Shown here piece by piece: positions 47,484 through 55,729 of a stretch of 64,000 nt of DNA. The notes under the pieces were generated by a model. It was not told the DNA's origin, ran no database searches, and worked only from the letters and a program-made list of their open reading frames with translations. Source of the stretch: Luteibacter rhizovicinus DSM 16549 (GTDB taxonomy: Bacteria > Pseudomonadota > Gammaproteobacteria > Xanthomonadales > Rhodanobacteraceae); contig NZ_CP017480.1 of the NCBI RefSeq assembly GCF_001887595.1, positions 4,701,487 through 4,765,486 of the forward strand, in the 5' to 3' direction. Position 1 is the stretch's first letter, and each line of letters opens with the position of its first letter. A program made the translations under genes and the position numbers.

Positions 47484-47496
47484 CCGACGACTTACC

Positions 47497-48375
47497 TCAC
47501 CACTGGTTGTCGTCGTCGCCACCGCCGGACGAACTGTCGTCCCACGAGCTGTCGTTGTTACCCATGTCGATCGGGTCTTCGCGGAGGTCGTTGTACGCCT
47601 GCGAAGATGAATCCGTCTGCGTGGACGAGTCGGGGCCGAGGTTGGCGAAGCCATTCCCGGCCGCATCGCGCGTTTGCTCACCGCCACCGTGGGAACGGAA
47701 TGCTTCATCGAGAAGCGCGCCAGCCGCCAGGCCGCCAAGACCGGCCGCAACCGCCGTGCCCACGCCCGAAGACGGGGGCGGCGCATACCCCGGATTGCCA
47801 CCCGGGTACCCACCGTAGGGCTGGTTACCGTAAGGCTGACCACCGTTCATCGGCGGTGCCGGCGGATAGCCGTTACCGAACTGGTTGGTCGGGCTCTGTC
47901 GGCGACGCATCAGGAAGAAGATGATCAGGACAAGGATCACGCCGCCGATCAACCAACCCGTCATGTGCGACTGGCCACCAGCTTCGGTCCGGGCGGCCGG
48001 CTGGGGCTCACTAAAACGCGCGGGGGTCGCCGCTGACGGGCGCACGGAAGGCGGCGCGAGGGCGGCGTCCAGCTCGCGCTGGAAATGCTGGAACTTGACC
48101 GGATCGGTGAACTTGGTCGACGGATCCAGGGTTGCCGCCTTGGTCGCCTCCGTCTTGGCCTCGCCGATATTGCCTTCGTGGGCGAGGACTTCCGCCAGGA
48201 CGTAGTGCGCCTTGGCGCTCTCCGGATGCTCGGAAATGGCCTGGCGCAGGGCCGTTTCGGCGCCAGGGTAGTCACCACGGGCGATCAGGGCCTGCACGTC
48301 CTTCGGGGAATCGGCAGCGCTGGCCGCGACCGAGGTGAGGGCCAGCAAGACTAACGTGAGAATCGGCTTATGCAT
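47497..48375 (-). CDS. TPR protein with membrane anchor and Gly-rich tail
   Basis: 292 aa. Order of parts: signal peptide (residues 1-20, MHKPILTLVLLALTSVAASA), two to three TPR-like helices (DVQALIARGDYPGAETALRQAISEHPESAKAHYVLAEVLAHEGNIGEAKTEATKAATLDP), a transmembrane helix (about 140-158) followed by MRRRQ, a Gly/Tyr/Pro-rich segment with repeated GGxPYGNQPYGGYPGG, and a Ser/Asp-rich acidic C-terminus. It looks like an envelope protein with its C-terminal part on the other side of the inner membrane. Function unknown. Confidence 0.8.
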   Translation of the reverse strand: MHKPILTLVLLALTSVAASAADSPKDVQALIARGDYPGAETALRQAISEHPESAKAHYVLAEVLAHEGNIGEAKTEATKAATLDPSTKFTDPVKFQHFQRELDAALAPPSVRPSAATPARFSEPQPAARTEAGGQSHMTGWLIGGVILVLIIFFLMRRRQSPTNQFGNGYPPAPPMNGGQPYGNQPYGGYPGGNPGYAPPPSSGVGTAVAAGLGGLAAGALLDEAFRSHGGGEQTRDAAGNGFANLGPDSSTQTDSSSQAYNDLREDPIDMGNNDSSWDDSSSGGGDDDNQW

Positions 48376-48536
48376 GACGTTCTCGGAGCTCAGGAAGACG
48401 CTTAGTGTCATGCGTCGGTCGAGAGTTTGCGAGCCGCAAGAAAATGCTGTTCAGCGTGGATTTCTTCGTGGGCCGCGGAGACGCCCTGCCTTGACGATGG
48501 GGCGGATCTCGGCGCCGCTGAAGGCTTACTCGTCTC

Positions 48537-48944
48537 TCATCGAACCTGCGTGGGAGTTTCAGCCGGAGCAGCTGATAAAGCAGGCATCGCGTTAGCCGGA
48601 GCAGAAGTCCAGGAGACATGACTCCCGATGAAAGCCCAAACACCAGCGCATCCAGCCGCAAGCCACCCCATGAGAATGACCATCCCCCACAACTTGTGCT
48701 TCCAGTAAACGAGATCCCTTACGTCGGCAGCCACGCCCGCCACGACTCCTTCGAGTCGGTCGATTCGTTGATCCAGCCTTTCGACGCCTTGGTCCAAGCT
48801 TTCGACTCGTTGCTCGACGCGAGCTACCGTGCCCGTTAATTGAACAAGCATGTCGAAGATACCCTGACCTTGAGCCCGAGTCAGGATGTCGTCCACAGCC
48901 CCTTCAGACAGATCAATGGTCAACGTTTTTGAGGTGTCACCCAT
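48537..48944 (-). CDS. coiled-coil protein with C-terminal transmembrane helix
   Basis: 135 aa (137 if read from 48950). The N-terminal GDTSKTLTIDLSEGAVDDILTRAQ is followed by a regular heptad coiled coil (VARVEQRVESLDQGVERLDQRIDRLEGVVAGVAADVRDL), a helix KLWGMVILMGWLAAGCAGVWAFIG and an Ala/Pro tail. The shape fits tail-anchored oligomeric proteins seen in phage and accessory regions. I recognise no named family. It marks the left edge of the accessory region. Confidence 0.65.
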   Translation of the reverse strand: MGDTSKTLTIDLSEGAVDDILTRAQGQGIFDMLVQLTGTVARVEQRVESLDQGVERLDQRIDRLEGVVAGVAADVRDLVYWKHKLWGMVILMGWLAAGCAGVWAFIGSHVSWTSAPANAMPALSAAPAETPTQVR

Positions 48945-48950
48945 AGCCAT

Positions 48951-49315
48951 GTGTATCTCCCTTTCTTCTTAGGACACAGAGGCTACGCCGATACGTCTTC
49001 TCTGGTCTATCAGCGAAAGCTTACCTAGGGCGAAGCGCAAGCGAGGCATTCATCAGACTGAGGTCTTTCGCAATCTCGCGAAGATGGAAGGCGTGTGTCG
49101 CTACGCGGCTTTCGGAGCAGGATACCGACCGCATCAGCCATGCACTCGCGACTACAGACAACCCAATGTTGTTTTGCTACGGTCATCCCGTTGCCTGCGT
49201 CGTCGCTTAGCCAGCTGCGCAGACAACCATCGCTCGATGCGGTGAGAAGCGCGGCCCGAGAGTGCTAGGAACACTCCCGGACCGCTGACCACAACTAACT
49301 AACAAGGAGTCAATC
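48951..49315. other. 365-base non-coding stretch
   Basis: No convincing reading frame on either strand. It should contain the promoters for the coiled-coil gene (minus) and the small ORF at 49316 (plus). I see only short imperfect hairpins, for example around 49258-49275, and nothing I can name. Confidence 0.4.
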
Positions 49316-49417
49316 GTGGCTTCCAACGATCATACTGGACTCGCCCGCCCGCCGAATCCCCTTGGCGACACCCTCAACGGTTACCGGGCTGTCTGCATTC
49401 GTCGCAGACACGGTTGA
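49316..49417 (+). CDS. possible 33-aa small protein
   Basis: A GTG start is preceded by AAGGAG at a 6-base spacing, the best ribosome site in this stretch. The peptide begins VASNDHTGLARPPNPLGDTL and ends with a basic cluster IRRRHG. No known family. The good ribosome site is the main support; it could also be a leader peptide for the gene at 49640. Confidence 0.4.
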   Translation: MASNDHTGLARPPNPLGDTLNGYRAVCIRRRHG

Positions 49418-49639
49418 CCGACCAGGGCGTCAGCTGACTCTGAGATGTTTCTTGGCCGTGTAACCCGGCGCGTGCTCTCGCGCGCTGGTGCACAGAGCTG
49501 ACGCTCATCCACGTCGTTAACCAACGAAGCCCGGCGTCCGGCCACGGACAGCCGTGAAAACGCGAGTCCGCTTGATCCGCGGCGCGCTGCCTCGTGCGCG
49601 CGCCACTCAGTCGAACGATGGCTTCATCGAGGAGCAGTC

Positions 49640-49939
49640 ATGTCTACAAACAACGAAAACGGCACGGTCAGCCGCGCCCGCTACTACGCCGATCCCGACG
49701 CTTCTGCGCACGAGCTGCTCAACAACGCGGCCGAACTTCTGCAATACGCACGAGGGCTCACGGAGTTGCTGGCTGAATTCGTGCATGAGTCGGATACGGT
49801 CGACTGCCGGCGCATGGCGCTGTCGCTTGATGCGGTTGCGGCATTGACGCAGATGGGCGCGCATTGTGCGGCTGAGGCGCATGCTCGGTTGTCTTGGGAG
49901 GGAAGCGCCGCAAAGACTGACACAATAGATACCCACTGA
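49640..49939 (+). CDS. small hypothetical protein
   Basis: 99 aa, soluble, mostly helical and acidic. The helix ASAHELLNNAAELLQYARGLTELLAEF leads into a second helix pair with MALSLDAVAALTQMGAHCAAEAHARL. Such short helical proteins with a central LLxxA repeat are common in Pseudomonas and Xanthomonadales accessory DNA (DUF3077-like), but I cannot assign it firmly. GAGGAG lies 7 bases before the ATG. Confidence 0.6.
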   Translation: MSTNNENGTVSRARYYADPDASAHELLNNAAELLQYARGLTELLAEFVHESDTVDCRRMALSLDAVAALTQMGAHCAAEAHARLSWEGSAAKTDTIDTH

Positions 49940-50155
49940 TGCTGGCATCAAGGCAGCAAAGAATATTCACGAACTCACTTAGAATCCCAAAGCGAAGCTC
50001 TAGATCGAATCGCCTCGCACGACCGTTTACCTGATCCCCGCCTATCAATAGCATCGACCCTGGAGACGCCCTCGGGACTCTCCTACAGGTACCTCGAGCC
50101 GGTGAAAGAGGCCCTGCCGCCTTCGATGAAGGTCCTCACCCAGAGTGGGATATGA
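49938..50155 (+). pseudogene. possible coding remnant without start codon
   Basis: From the TGA ending the previous gene a frame stays open for 72 codons to TGA 50153-50155. It has no usable start but a protein-like end (LETPSGLSYRYLEPVKEALP, then PSMKVLTQSGI). This could be the tail of a gene lost by rearrangement, or chance. Weak evidence. Confidence 0.3.
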
Positions 50156-50172
50156 AAGAGCTTCCGGTGATC

Positions 50173-50194
50173 AAAGGGCCCTTCGGGGCCCTTT
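50173..50194 (+). terminator. hairpin with TTCG loop
   Basis: AAAGGGCCC-TTCG-GGGCCCTTT: perfect 9-bp stem closed by the very stable TTCG loop, upstream of the immunity-like gene at 50312. The short T3 tail plus the strong stem makes a terminator likely, insulating the effector pair from upstream reading. Confidence 0.65.
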
Positions 50195-50311
50195 CCGATT
50201 CTCCGGCCTATGAGTGCCGTGTCCCAAGCGCCTGCTTTTTGCTTCGTCTCCCAGCATTGCGACCGGTGCGGTTAGACTCGGTGCGAAATCAAGGATAGGA
50301 CCATGTAACAC

Positions 50312-51181
50312 ATGGTGAACTCGCGTACATACCTCCTGGGTACCTTTGCTGCCCTCGCCGCGTTTTCGGTAGTGTCCAAGTCGGCGCCTCCTCCGCAAAG
50401 CGCTCCTGCAGAGGTCCTTGCTGCCGCGCCTCAAGGCACTCACCTGCTCGCCTTCAATACCAGTGGCAATCAATTGGACGCGGACGCCGCAGCCGTCTTT
50501 GAGACACCGTCCGACAAGGACGGCGTGTCCCACAGGAGCCTGGTCATTTTCGGCAAGAAGGCCGGCAAGTTCGTCCCGGAAGTGACTAGCGACAAGATCA
50601 TCGCTTGTTCGAAATGCAGCCAGTTCCACGACGATCCATTTATGACCGAAGGTCTCGACGTTAAGCACGGTCACGTAAATATCGACCAAGAGGACGGTGG
50701 GGAGAAGCCGACAACCACGATCATCGACCTGACCAGACAGTCAGGCGAATGGCGCGTGACAACGGCTAGCCGACGTGTCGTAAGGTTGGGGAGATATGAG
50801 GAGAGAACGGTTGCCATCCCATTACCGACATCCGGACTAGCAAAAGATCTCGATGCTAAATGGATCATTCCGGTGTATCTCAACTCTCTCATCGTCAACG
50901 AGAAGACGGGCAAGGCATGGCTTCTGGGCGGCGATGAATCACAAGAAGCGGTCTGGAAGCATCTGGAAGATAGCTGCGGCAAGGACGAGTGCAAGATCCT
51001 CGTCCAGCAGCAAGACGGCTGCATTTCGCTCGTGCGGGACGAATCGTCTCGCCCCTTCGGCGGAGCCAGCCCGGACAGCAAAGACAAGAAGCAAGCCGTG
51101 GCTCAAGCCATGAGCGCCTGCTCTGCAGCGGGTGGCAAGGCCTGCAAAGAAATCGACACGCAGTGCCGGCGCGGCATTTGA
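50312..51181 (+). CDS. candidate X-Tfi immunity protein, DUF4189-like
   Basis: 289 aa. An N-terminal signal peptide (residues about 1-25) predicts periplasmic export. The first 220 residues show no known motif. The C-terminal 65 residues (ECKILVQQQDGCISLVRDES ... MSACSAAGGKACKEIDTQC) have the Cys pattern of DUF4189 domains. It lies 29 bases upstream of a peptidoglycan-targeting XVIPCD protein; exported proteins in this position act as immunity factors in Xanthomonas and Stenotrophomonas. The immunity role is inferred from context. A paralogous fragment lies at 55472. Confidence 0.6.
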   Translation: MVNSRTYLLGTFAALAAFSVVSKSAPPPQSAPAEVLAAAPQGTHLLAFNTSGNQLDADAAAVFETPSDKDGVSHRSLVIFGKKAGKFVPEVTSDKIIACSKCSQFHDDPFMTEGLDVKHGHVNIDQEDGGEKPTTTIIDLTRQSGEWRVTTASRRVVRLGRYEERTVAIPLPTSGLAKDLDAKWIIPVYLNSLIVNEKTGKAWLLGGDESQEAVWKHLEDSCGKDECKILVQQQDGCISLVRDESSRPFGGASPDSKDKKQAVAQAMSACSAAGGKACKEIDTQCRRGI

Positions 51182-51210
51182 CGGCCTGATGGCCACAGCA
51201 AGGAAGATAT

Positions 51211-52500
51211 ATGGACGTTCTGTCAGACAAGAAAGTTACCCGCCTGGTCGCAAGCCAGGGCATGACCCGCGTATATGAAATGGAGGACAGCACATGGGTG
51301 ACCGCCAAAGACGGAACCGTATCGTGGCGAAACAACAACCCCGGCAACCTTAAATTCGAGTTCGAAGGGAGTGCAGATCGCACCGTGCATTCCAAACGAA
51401 GCAAGGAAAATGCGCTGGCGAGTGCGCAGAAACGGTATGACGGCATTGTGGGTCTCGATCATTGGGGCAACGCGGTCTTCGAGAGCTACGAGGCTGGTCG
51501 CGAGGCTCAGAAGCAACTCATCGTCGACGGTTTCCCGGATAGCACGGTAGAACAGATCGTAAAAGGCTATTCCAAGGCGGACTACAGCGGGGCGACGCAC
51601 CACGCCAGCCAGGCAAATACGATTTATGCAACTGCAACAGCAGAAGGGTTCGACCTGCACGGCAAGAAGGTCATCGACATGAGCCCAGACGAACGAAATG
51701 CCTTGATCGACGGCATTGCCCGCGCGGAGGCATGGAAGCCCGGCAGCACTAATCAGACCCCTCCGTTGACCGACGAGCAACTCGCGGCGGCGATACGGCC
51801 AAATGCTCACGGAAGTACGGAAGCTCAACAGCACGCAAGATCGAGTGTCCACCGCGAGGGCGACCGAGGTGAGGCCGTCGGCACGATGCAAGCCGACCTG
51901 GCGGCGCTTGGATTCACTGCGCGCGACGGTAGCCCCGTCCATGCAGACCAGAGATTCGGTCCACATACCAAAGAGGTCGTGGAGGCCTTTCAGCAATCCC
52001 ATGGCCTTCGCGCAGACGGAGTGGCGGGCCCCGCGACCCTTTTGGCGCTCGCTGAAGCAAGAGCTAACACCCAGACGGCAGCCCAAGCACCGGTTCCCGA
52101 CATGCTCGATGCTCGCCACCCTGCTCACGGTATCTACGAGCAGGCCTATTCGTGCGTTGCGAAGATCGACGAGGAACGCGGTCGCGTTCCAGGTCCACAT
52201 ACACAGGCCTTCGCTGGCGGACTAACCTCAGCGGCGACCATGGCTGGATTCAGCCGCATCGATCATGTCGCACTCTCGGACGACGCGGTTCGGGGCTACG
52301 CCATACAGGGCGATCTGAACTCGCCATTTAAGCGATATGTGGAAGTCGATGTAATGCAGGCGATTCAAACGCCGTTGGCTCGAAGTAGCCAAGAGGCCGC
52401 CACGCATGTGCAGGACCATGCGCAGCAACAGGAGCAGATCTCGCAGGCACCGCAGGCTCCAGAACCGGCGCAGCAGGCTGGACCGTCGATGACCCGATAG
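51211..52500 (+). CDS. candidate type IV secretion effector (X-Tfe) with XVIPCD
   Basis: 429 aa, no signal peptide. Parts: residues about 38-175, a domain opening with WRNNNPGNLKFE, as in some phage and bacterial muramidase-type proteins; 217-280, PG_binding_1 (GEAVGTMQADLAALGF ... RFGPHTKEVVEAFQQSHGL, ADGVAGPATLLAL); 298-395, XVIPCD-like (ARHPAHGIYEQAYSCV, FSRIDHVALSDD, GYAIQGDLNSPFKRYVEVD, QTPLARSS); 396-425, Gln-rich tail. The XVIPCD is the VirD4-binding secretion signal of Xanthomonadales killing T4SS effectors. Predicted to be injected into rival bacteria and attack peptidoglycan. No T4SS genes are in the window. Confidence 0.75.
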   Translation: MDVLSDKKVTRLVASQGMTRVYEMEDSTWVTAKDGTVSWRNNNPGNLKFEFEGSADRTVHSKRSKENALASAQKRYDGIVGLDHWGNAVFESYEAGREAQKQLIVDGFPDSTVEQIVKGYSKADYSGATHHASQANTIYATATAEGFDLHGKKVIDMSPDERNALIDGIARAEAWKPGSTNQTPPLTDEQLAAAIRPNAHGSTEAQQHARSSVHREGDRGEAVGTMQADLAALGFTARDGSPVHADQRFGPHTKEVVEAFQQSHGLRADGVAGPATLLALAEARANTQTAAQAPVPDMLDARHPAHGIYEQAYSCVAKIDEERGRVPGPHTQAFAGGLTSAATMAGFSRIDHVALSDDAVRGYAIQGDLNSPFKRYVEVDVMQAIQTPLARSSQEAATHVQDHAQQQEQISQAPQAPEPAQQAGPSMTR

Positions 52501-52512
52501 GTCGAGAGCAAC

Positions 52513-52596
52513 ATGAGCTCCGACGAAATCAGGCTGTACTTGGAAACGGCGCGCGCGGACGCCAAGGCATCCGCGTCAGAAGTCGCAGGAACGTAA
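52513..52596 (+). CDS. possible 27-aa ORF or gene fragment
   Basis: ATG 12 bases after the effector stop; the peptide starts MSSDEIRLYLETARADAKAS and ends at TAA. The ribosome site is weak. It may be a truncated gene left by rearrangement downstream of the effector. Confidence 0.25.
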   Translation: MSSDEIRLYLETARADAKASASEVAGT

Positions 52597-52645
52597 TCGC
52601 ACTAATAGGTAGCGGCCGGCAATTGCTCGATCCATGTGCCGCATG

Positions 52646-52855
52646 TCATAAATTCAGAAGAGACCTTCCAGATGAAGAGTCGAGCAATATATTCTCAGAA
52701 ATCTGCTGAAAGAGAAGATTCTCCGCATCCCTTTGCATCCCCTCATCGAAGTGAACCTCTGTAAAAAATTGCCGCCTGCCATCGTCAAACAGACGCCAAA
52801 TCTTTACGCGCCTTTCAGGTAAATCGACTTCAACGACGTGTGTAAATTCGCTCAT
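52646..52855 (-). CDS. small protein downstream of RHS gene, candidate immunity
   Basis: 69 aa: MSEFTHVVEVDLPERRVKIW, then RLFDDGRRQFFTEVHFDEGM and a helical end. No signal peptide, no known family. The ATG at 52855 is 11 bases after the RHS stop, with GAGGG at the stop itself, so it is probably translationally coupled. A short orphan gene directly after an RHS gene is the usual place of the cognate immunity gene; function inferred only from position. Confidence 0.55.
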   Translation of the reverse strand: MSEFTHVVEVDLPERRVKIWRLFDDGRRQFFTEVHFDEGMQRDAENLLFQQISENILLDSSSGRSLLNL

Positions 52856-52866
52856 GCAAACAACCC

Positions 52867-55674
52867 TCAAGGGACCGGAATTGCGTTTCTAGCCGGAATG
52901 ATTCTCGTGCCTTCGGAGACAATCAAATATGCTACGAGTGCAGCGCCTGTCAATCCCGTTGTTTGCTCCCACCATCCCCAATCTCTTGGCGAGAGGGCCT
53001 CACGGTTGTTCCAGGTGTTGAGATTCGGAATGGGGCGACCACGAAGACATGCTGCATAACGTTCACTAGCGGAGGCATGACATGCTTCGCCAGCCCGCGC
53101 GCCACGCCTCTTGGTGATCGCATTGCAGGTATCTGTGTCGACGCGAAGAAGTTCCTCACATTCATCATGATCGTCCCCATCATCGTTGCAAAGCCCCAGA
53201 AGGTCTGTCGCCGTAAGGGGCTGCGACGAGATATACGCGTAGGTCGAGGGGCCAGCGGGCAGGCCCATTGGATCACTCTGAAGATATCGGCCTGTCGCAG
53301 CGTCGTAATCCCTGTTGACGTTGTAGCTCAGCCCCGACTCACCATCAAAGTATTGACCTGCAAACCGTAGGTTTAACATGTAGCCCGTAGATACGGTCGG
53401 CGGGACTTCACCAAACGGGTTGCCGGCGTATGCCCACTGCCAAAGCACGGCACCCGCTGAGCTCGTCACGGCACGCGGTGAGCCAAGACCATCGGAATGA
53501 ATGAAGTTGACCGTGGTGGCGGTCCCCGTCTGGTCGACGACGCCTACGGGCATGCCCTCCATCCAGATGTAGTCCCGGCTGGCAGTGCCGGCGCTCTCCG
53601 AGACCAGACGACTGTCTTCGTCGTAGTCAAACCGGGTGGTCAGGCCCCCCGCCGTCTTTTGCACCCGCTCACCCAGAGCATTGAGAACATAGCTACCCAC
53701 CGTCACGCCGCCATTCTGGACAACCGTCAGGCGGTTCCGTCCGTTGTACCCATACCCATAGGCGCCCGACGCAAGCACGTCAGCGGTGGTGTTGCCCCGC
53801 TCATCAACCACTCGGGTGGTGGTACCCACGCCAGTCAAGTGATGCGTGCCAGCCGCATAGTTGTAGGTGCCGGTGAGCAGACCCGGCCCTACCTTGCTCA
53901 ACCGATCGCCGGTCTTGTTGTACGTGTACGCCTCGATGGCGGTGCCGTCGGCCGCATTGACTCCGGTGAGTCGGTATAGCGGGTCATAGCTATAGGTTTC
54001 CGTCGGCGTGGGAACACCTGCGGCATCGCCGACAGCAACGATGTTACGCGCCACATCGCGTTTGACATGCAGGGAAAATGCCGTGCTAGCAACGTCGGTC
54101 CATGCACCGTTGGCATCATAGGTCAGCGTGACAGCTTGCCCGTCGCCGAGCGTGTACGAAGCCACAGGGCCAAACGGCATGTGGACGACATTGCTCACCA
54201 CGGTCGTCACCCCGGCTACCGCGGGCGTCGTCAGGATGGACGTAATCTGGCCGAGGGAATTCCTCGTGTAGGCAATCAGCGTTCCATTGGCCGTGGTCAC
54301 CGAGGCGAGGCGGTTGGCAGCAGTCCAGGCATAGCTCGTTGTTCTGCTAACGGTGCCAACGGTCTGCTGTTTCGTGACCACGTTGCCGCGATTGTCATAG
54401 CACCAGATGATGCCGCCGCTGCCTTCGATGACGCGCGTCAGACGTCCTTTGCCAAAGCTCCCGGCGCAACCAGTTACCGTGTCCGCCTCGTCGTACTTGT
54501 ACTGCACATTGAGGGAGGTGTCGGCGAAGGTTTCCGTCAGTAGCCGGTTGTCAGCGTCATAGGTTCTGGCGCGACTGTTGTTCGTCGCATCGATCGATGT
54601 GACGGCATTGCCCGCGACGTCGAACGAATGCGTCGTCGTGCCCGTGTCCGGACTGTGCAAGCCAACCGAGTTGCCGAGGGCGTCGATGTCATAGGTCGTG
54701 TTCAGTCCATCCGGGTCACTGAAAACATTGACCCGGTCGAGGGCATCGAGGTTGCTGGCTGTTTGGCTGTTGGCCGTTGCCGTGTCGGTGCCCTGGTAGT
54801 TCTGCAACGTGGACACGAGGCGGTTTAGCCCATCGAACGCCTGCTTCGTCTGGTGCCCGAGGCCGTCCTGGCTGTGGACGAGATTTCCGTTGGCGTCATA
54901 GCTATCGGAGAAGGCGGCACTGAACACGGTTCGGTTGAGGCCATCCGCGAGCACGGTCAGCTGCCCCAGGGCATTGAACGTACGCCCCTGCGAGCGGACT
55001 ACGGTGCCGGCCAGCGTTAGGACCTGAGAGGATGTTCGATTGCCTGCGAGGTCCAGCGTGTAGTGGATGTGGTTACCCGAAGCATCGGTGATGTCAGTCA
55101 GCCGATGGGCGGCGTCATAGGTGTATGTGGTCACCACACCGTCAGGGTCCGTGACCGAATGGACCGTGCCGGTCGGGTCATAGGCCACCGTGGTGACCGC
55201 GTCTGACGGCGAAGCGACGGCCGAGGCGTTGGCACGGATGGTCTTGCTGGCAAGCCAGCCGCGTGGCGTGTAGACGAAGTCGGTAAGGACACCGTTCGGG
55301 TCCTTGACCCGGGTCACCCGACCGGCCTTGTCGTAGCTCACGTACGTCGTGACAAGACCGGCGCCATCGGTGCTGGACTTGAGGTCACCAAGGTGGTGGC
55401 AGGCGCCGCCCGAAGTGTCGCAACCCGATTCATCGGTAGTCGGATACCAGGCGTACGAGACCGTGTCGTGAAAGAGCGAGGAAGGCGACTGCAATCGCCA
55501 GGACTGCACGATCCTGGTCCAGCAACAGGACGGATGCATCTCCCTCGTACGTGACGCATCCGACCGTCCATTCGGGGCCGGAACACCCGACCCAAAGGAT
55601 GAGAAAGCAGCGGTAACGAAAGCCATGGCTGCATGCAACGCAGCCGGCGGACAAACGTGCAGGGAAGTTCGCAC
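52867..55674 (-). CDS. RHS repeat protein, 5'-truncated
   Basis: The frame encodes 935 residues, but only residues 69-935 (up to about 55470) are RHS-like. Repeated YD motifs (YDKAGRV, YDPTGTV, YDAAHRLTD, YDALNR-type) and the C-terminal RHS core (DGLGSPRAVTSSAG, QYFDGESGLSYNVNRDYDAATGRYLQSDP) are present. After the DPMGL boundary a Cys-rich tip (ECEELL, DTDTCNAITKRRGARAGEAC, YAACLRG) ends in a hydrophobic segment and could be the toxin. The N-terminal cage part is missing; residues 1-68 are the antisense of an immunity-gene fragment. Likely not functional as a full toxin. Confidence 0.8.
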   Translation of the reverse strand: MRTSLHVCPPAALHAAMAFVTAAFSSFGSGVPAPNGRSDASRTREMHPSCCWTRIVQSWRLQSPSSLFHDTVSYAWYPTTDESGCDTSGGACHHLGDLKSSTDGAGLVTTYVSYDKAGRVTRVKDPNGVLTDFVYTPRGWLASKTIRANASAVASPSDAVTTVAYDPTGTVHSVTDPDGVVTTYTYDAAHRLTDITDASGNHIHYTLDLAGNRTSSQVLTLAGTVVRSQGRTFNALGQLTVLADGLNRTVFSAAFSDSYDANGNLVHSQDGLGHQTKQAFDGLNRLVSTLQNYQGTDTATANSQTASNLDALDRVNVFSDPDGLNTTYDIDALGNSVGLHSPDTGTTTHSFDVAGNAVTSIDATNNSRARTYDADNRLLTETFADTSLNVQYKYDEADTVTGCAGSFGKGRLTRVIEGSGGIIWCYDNRGNVVTKQQTVGTVSRTTSYAWTAANRLASVTTANGTLIAYTRNSLGQITSILTTPAVAGVTTVVSNVVHMPFGPVASYTLGDGQAVTLTYDANGAWTDVASTAFSLHVKRDVARNIVAVGDAAGVPTPTETYSYDPLYRLTGVNAADGTAIEAYTYNKTGDRLSKVGPGLLTGTYNYAAGTHHLTGVGTTTRVVDERGNTTADVLASGAYGYGYNGRNRLTVVQNGGVTVGSYVLNALGERVQKTAGGLTTRFDYDEDSRLVSESAGTASRDYIWMEGMPVGVVDQTGTATTVNFIHSDGLGSPRAVTSSAGAVLWQWAYAGNPFGEVPPTVSTGYMLNLRFAGQYFDGESGLSYNVNRDYDAATGRYLQSDPMGLPAGPSTYAYISSQPLTATDLLGLCNDDGDDHDECEELLRVDTDTCNAITKRRGARAGEACHASASERYAACLRGRPIPNLNTWNNREALSPRDWGWWEQTTGLTGAALVAYLIVSEGTRIIPARNAIPVP

Positions 55675-55699
55675 GGATTGTTCCGAGGGAATTCTTTGA
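55472..55699 (+). pseudogene. fragment of a second DUF4189-like X-Tfi gene
   Basis: Plus-strand translation gives QDCTILVQQQDGCISLVRDA, then RPFGAGTPDPKDEKAAVTKA and MAACNAAGGQTCRE, ending at TGA 55697-55699. This is a clear paralogue of the C-terminus of the immunity-like protein at 50312-51181 (shared ILVQQQDGCISLVRD, RPFG, PDxKD, AACxAAGG). The 5' end is lost exactly where RHS sequence begins on the other strand. Confidence 0.8.
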
Positions 55700-55729
55700 A
55701 GCGACTCGTTTAAGGCATACTTGCCATAG

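Noticed and set aside
52867..53400. Plus-strand ORFs opposite the RHS tip as a separate toxin gene
   Set aside because: They lack ribosome sites and protein-like composition; the minus-strand RHS core is unambiguous.
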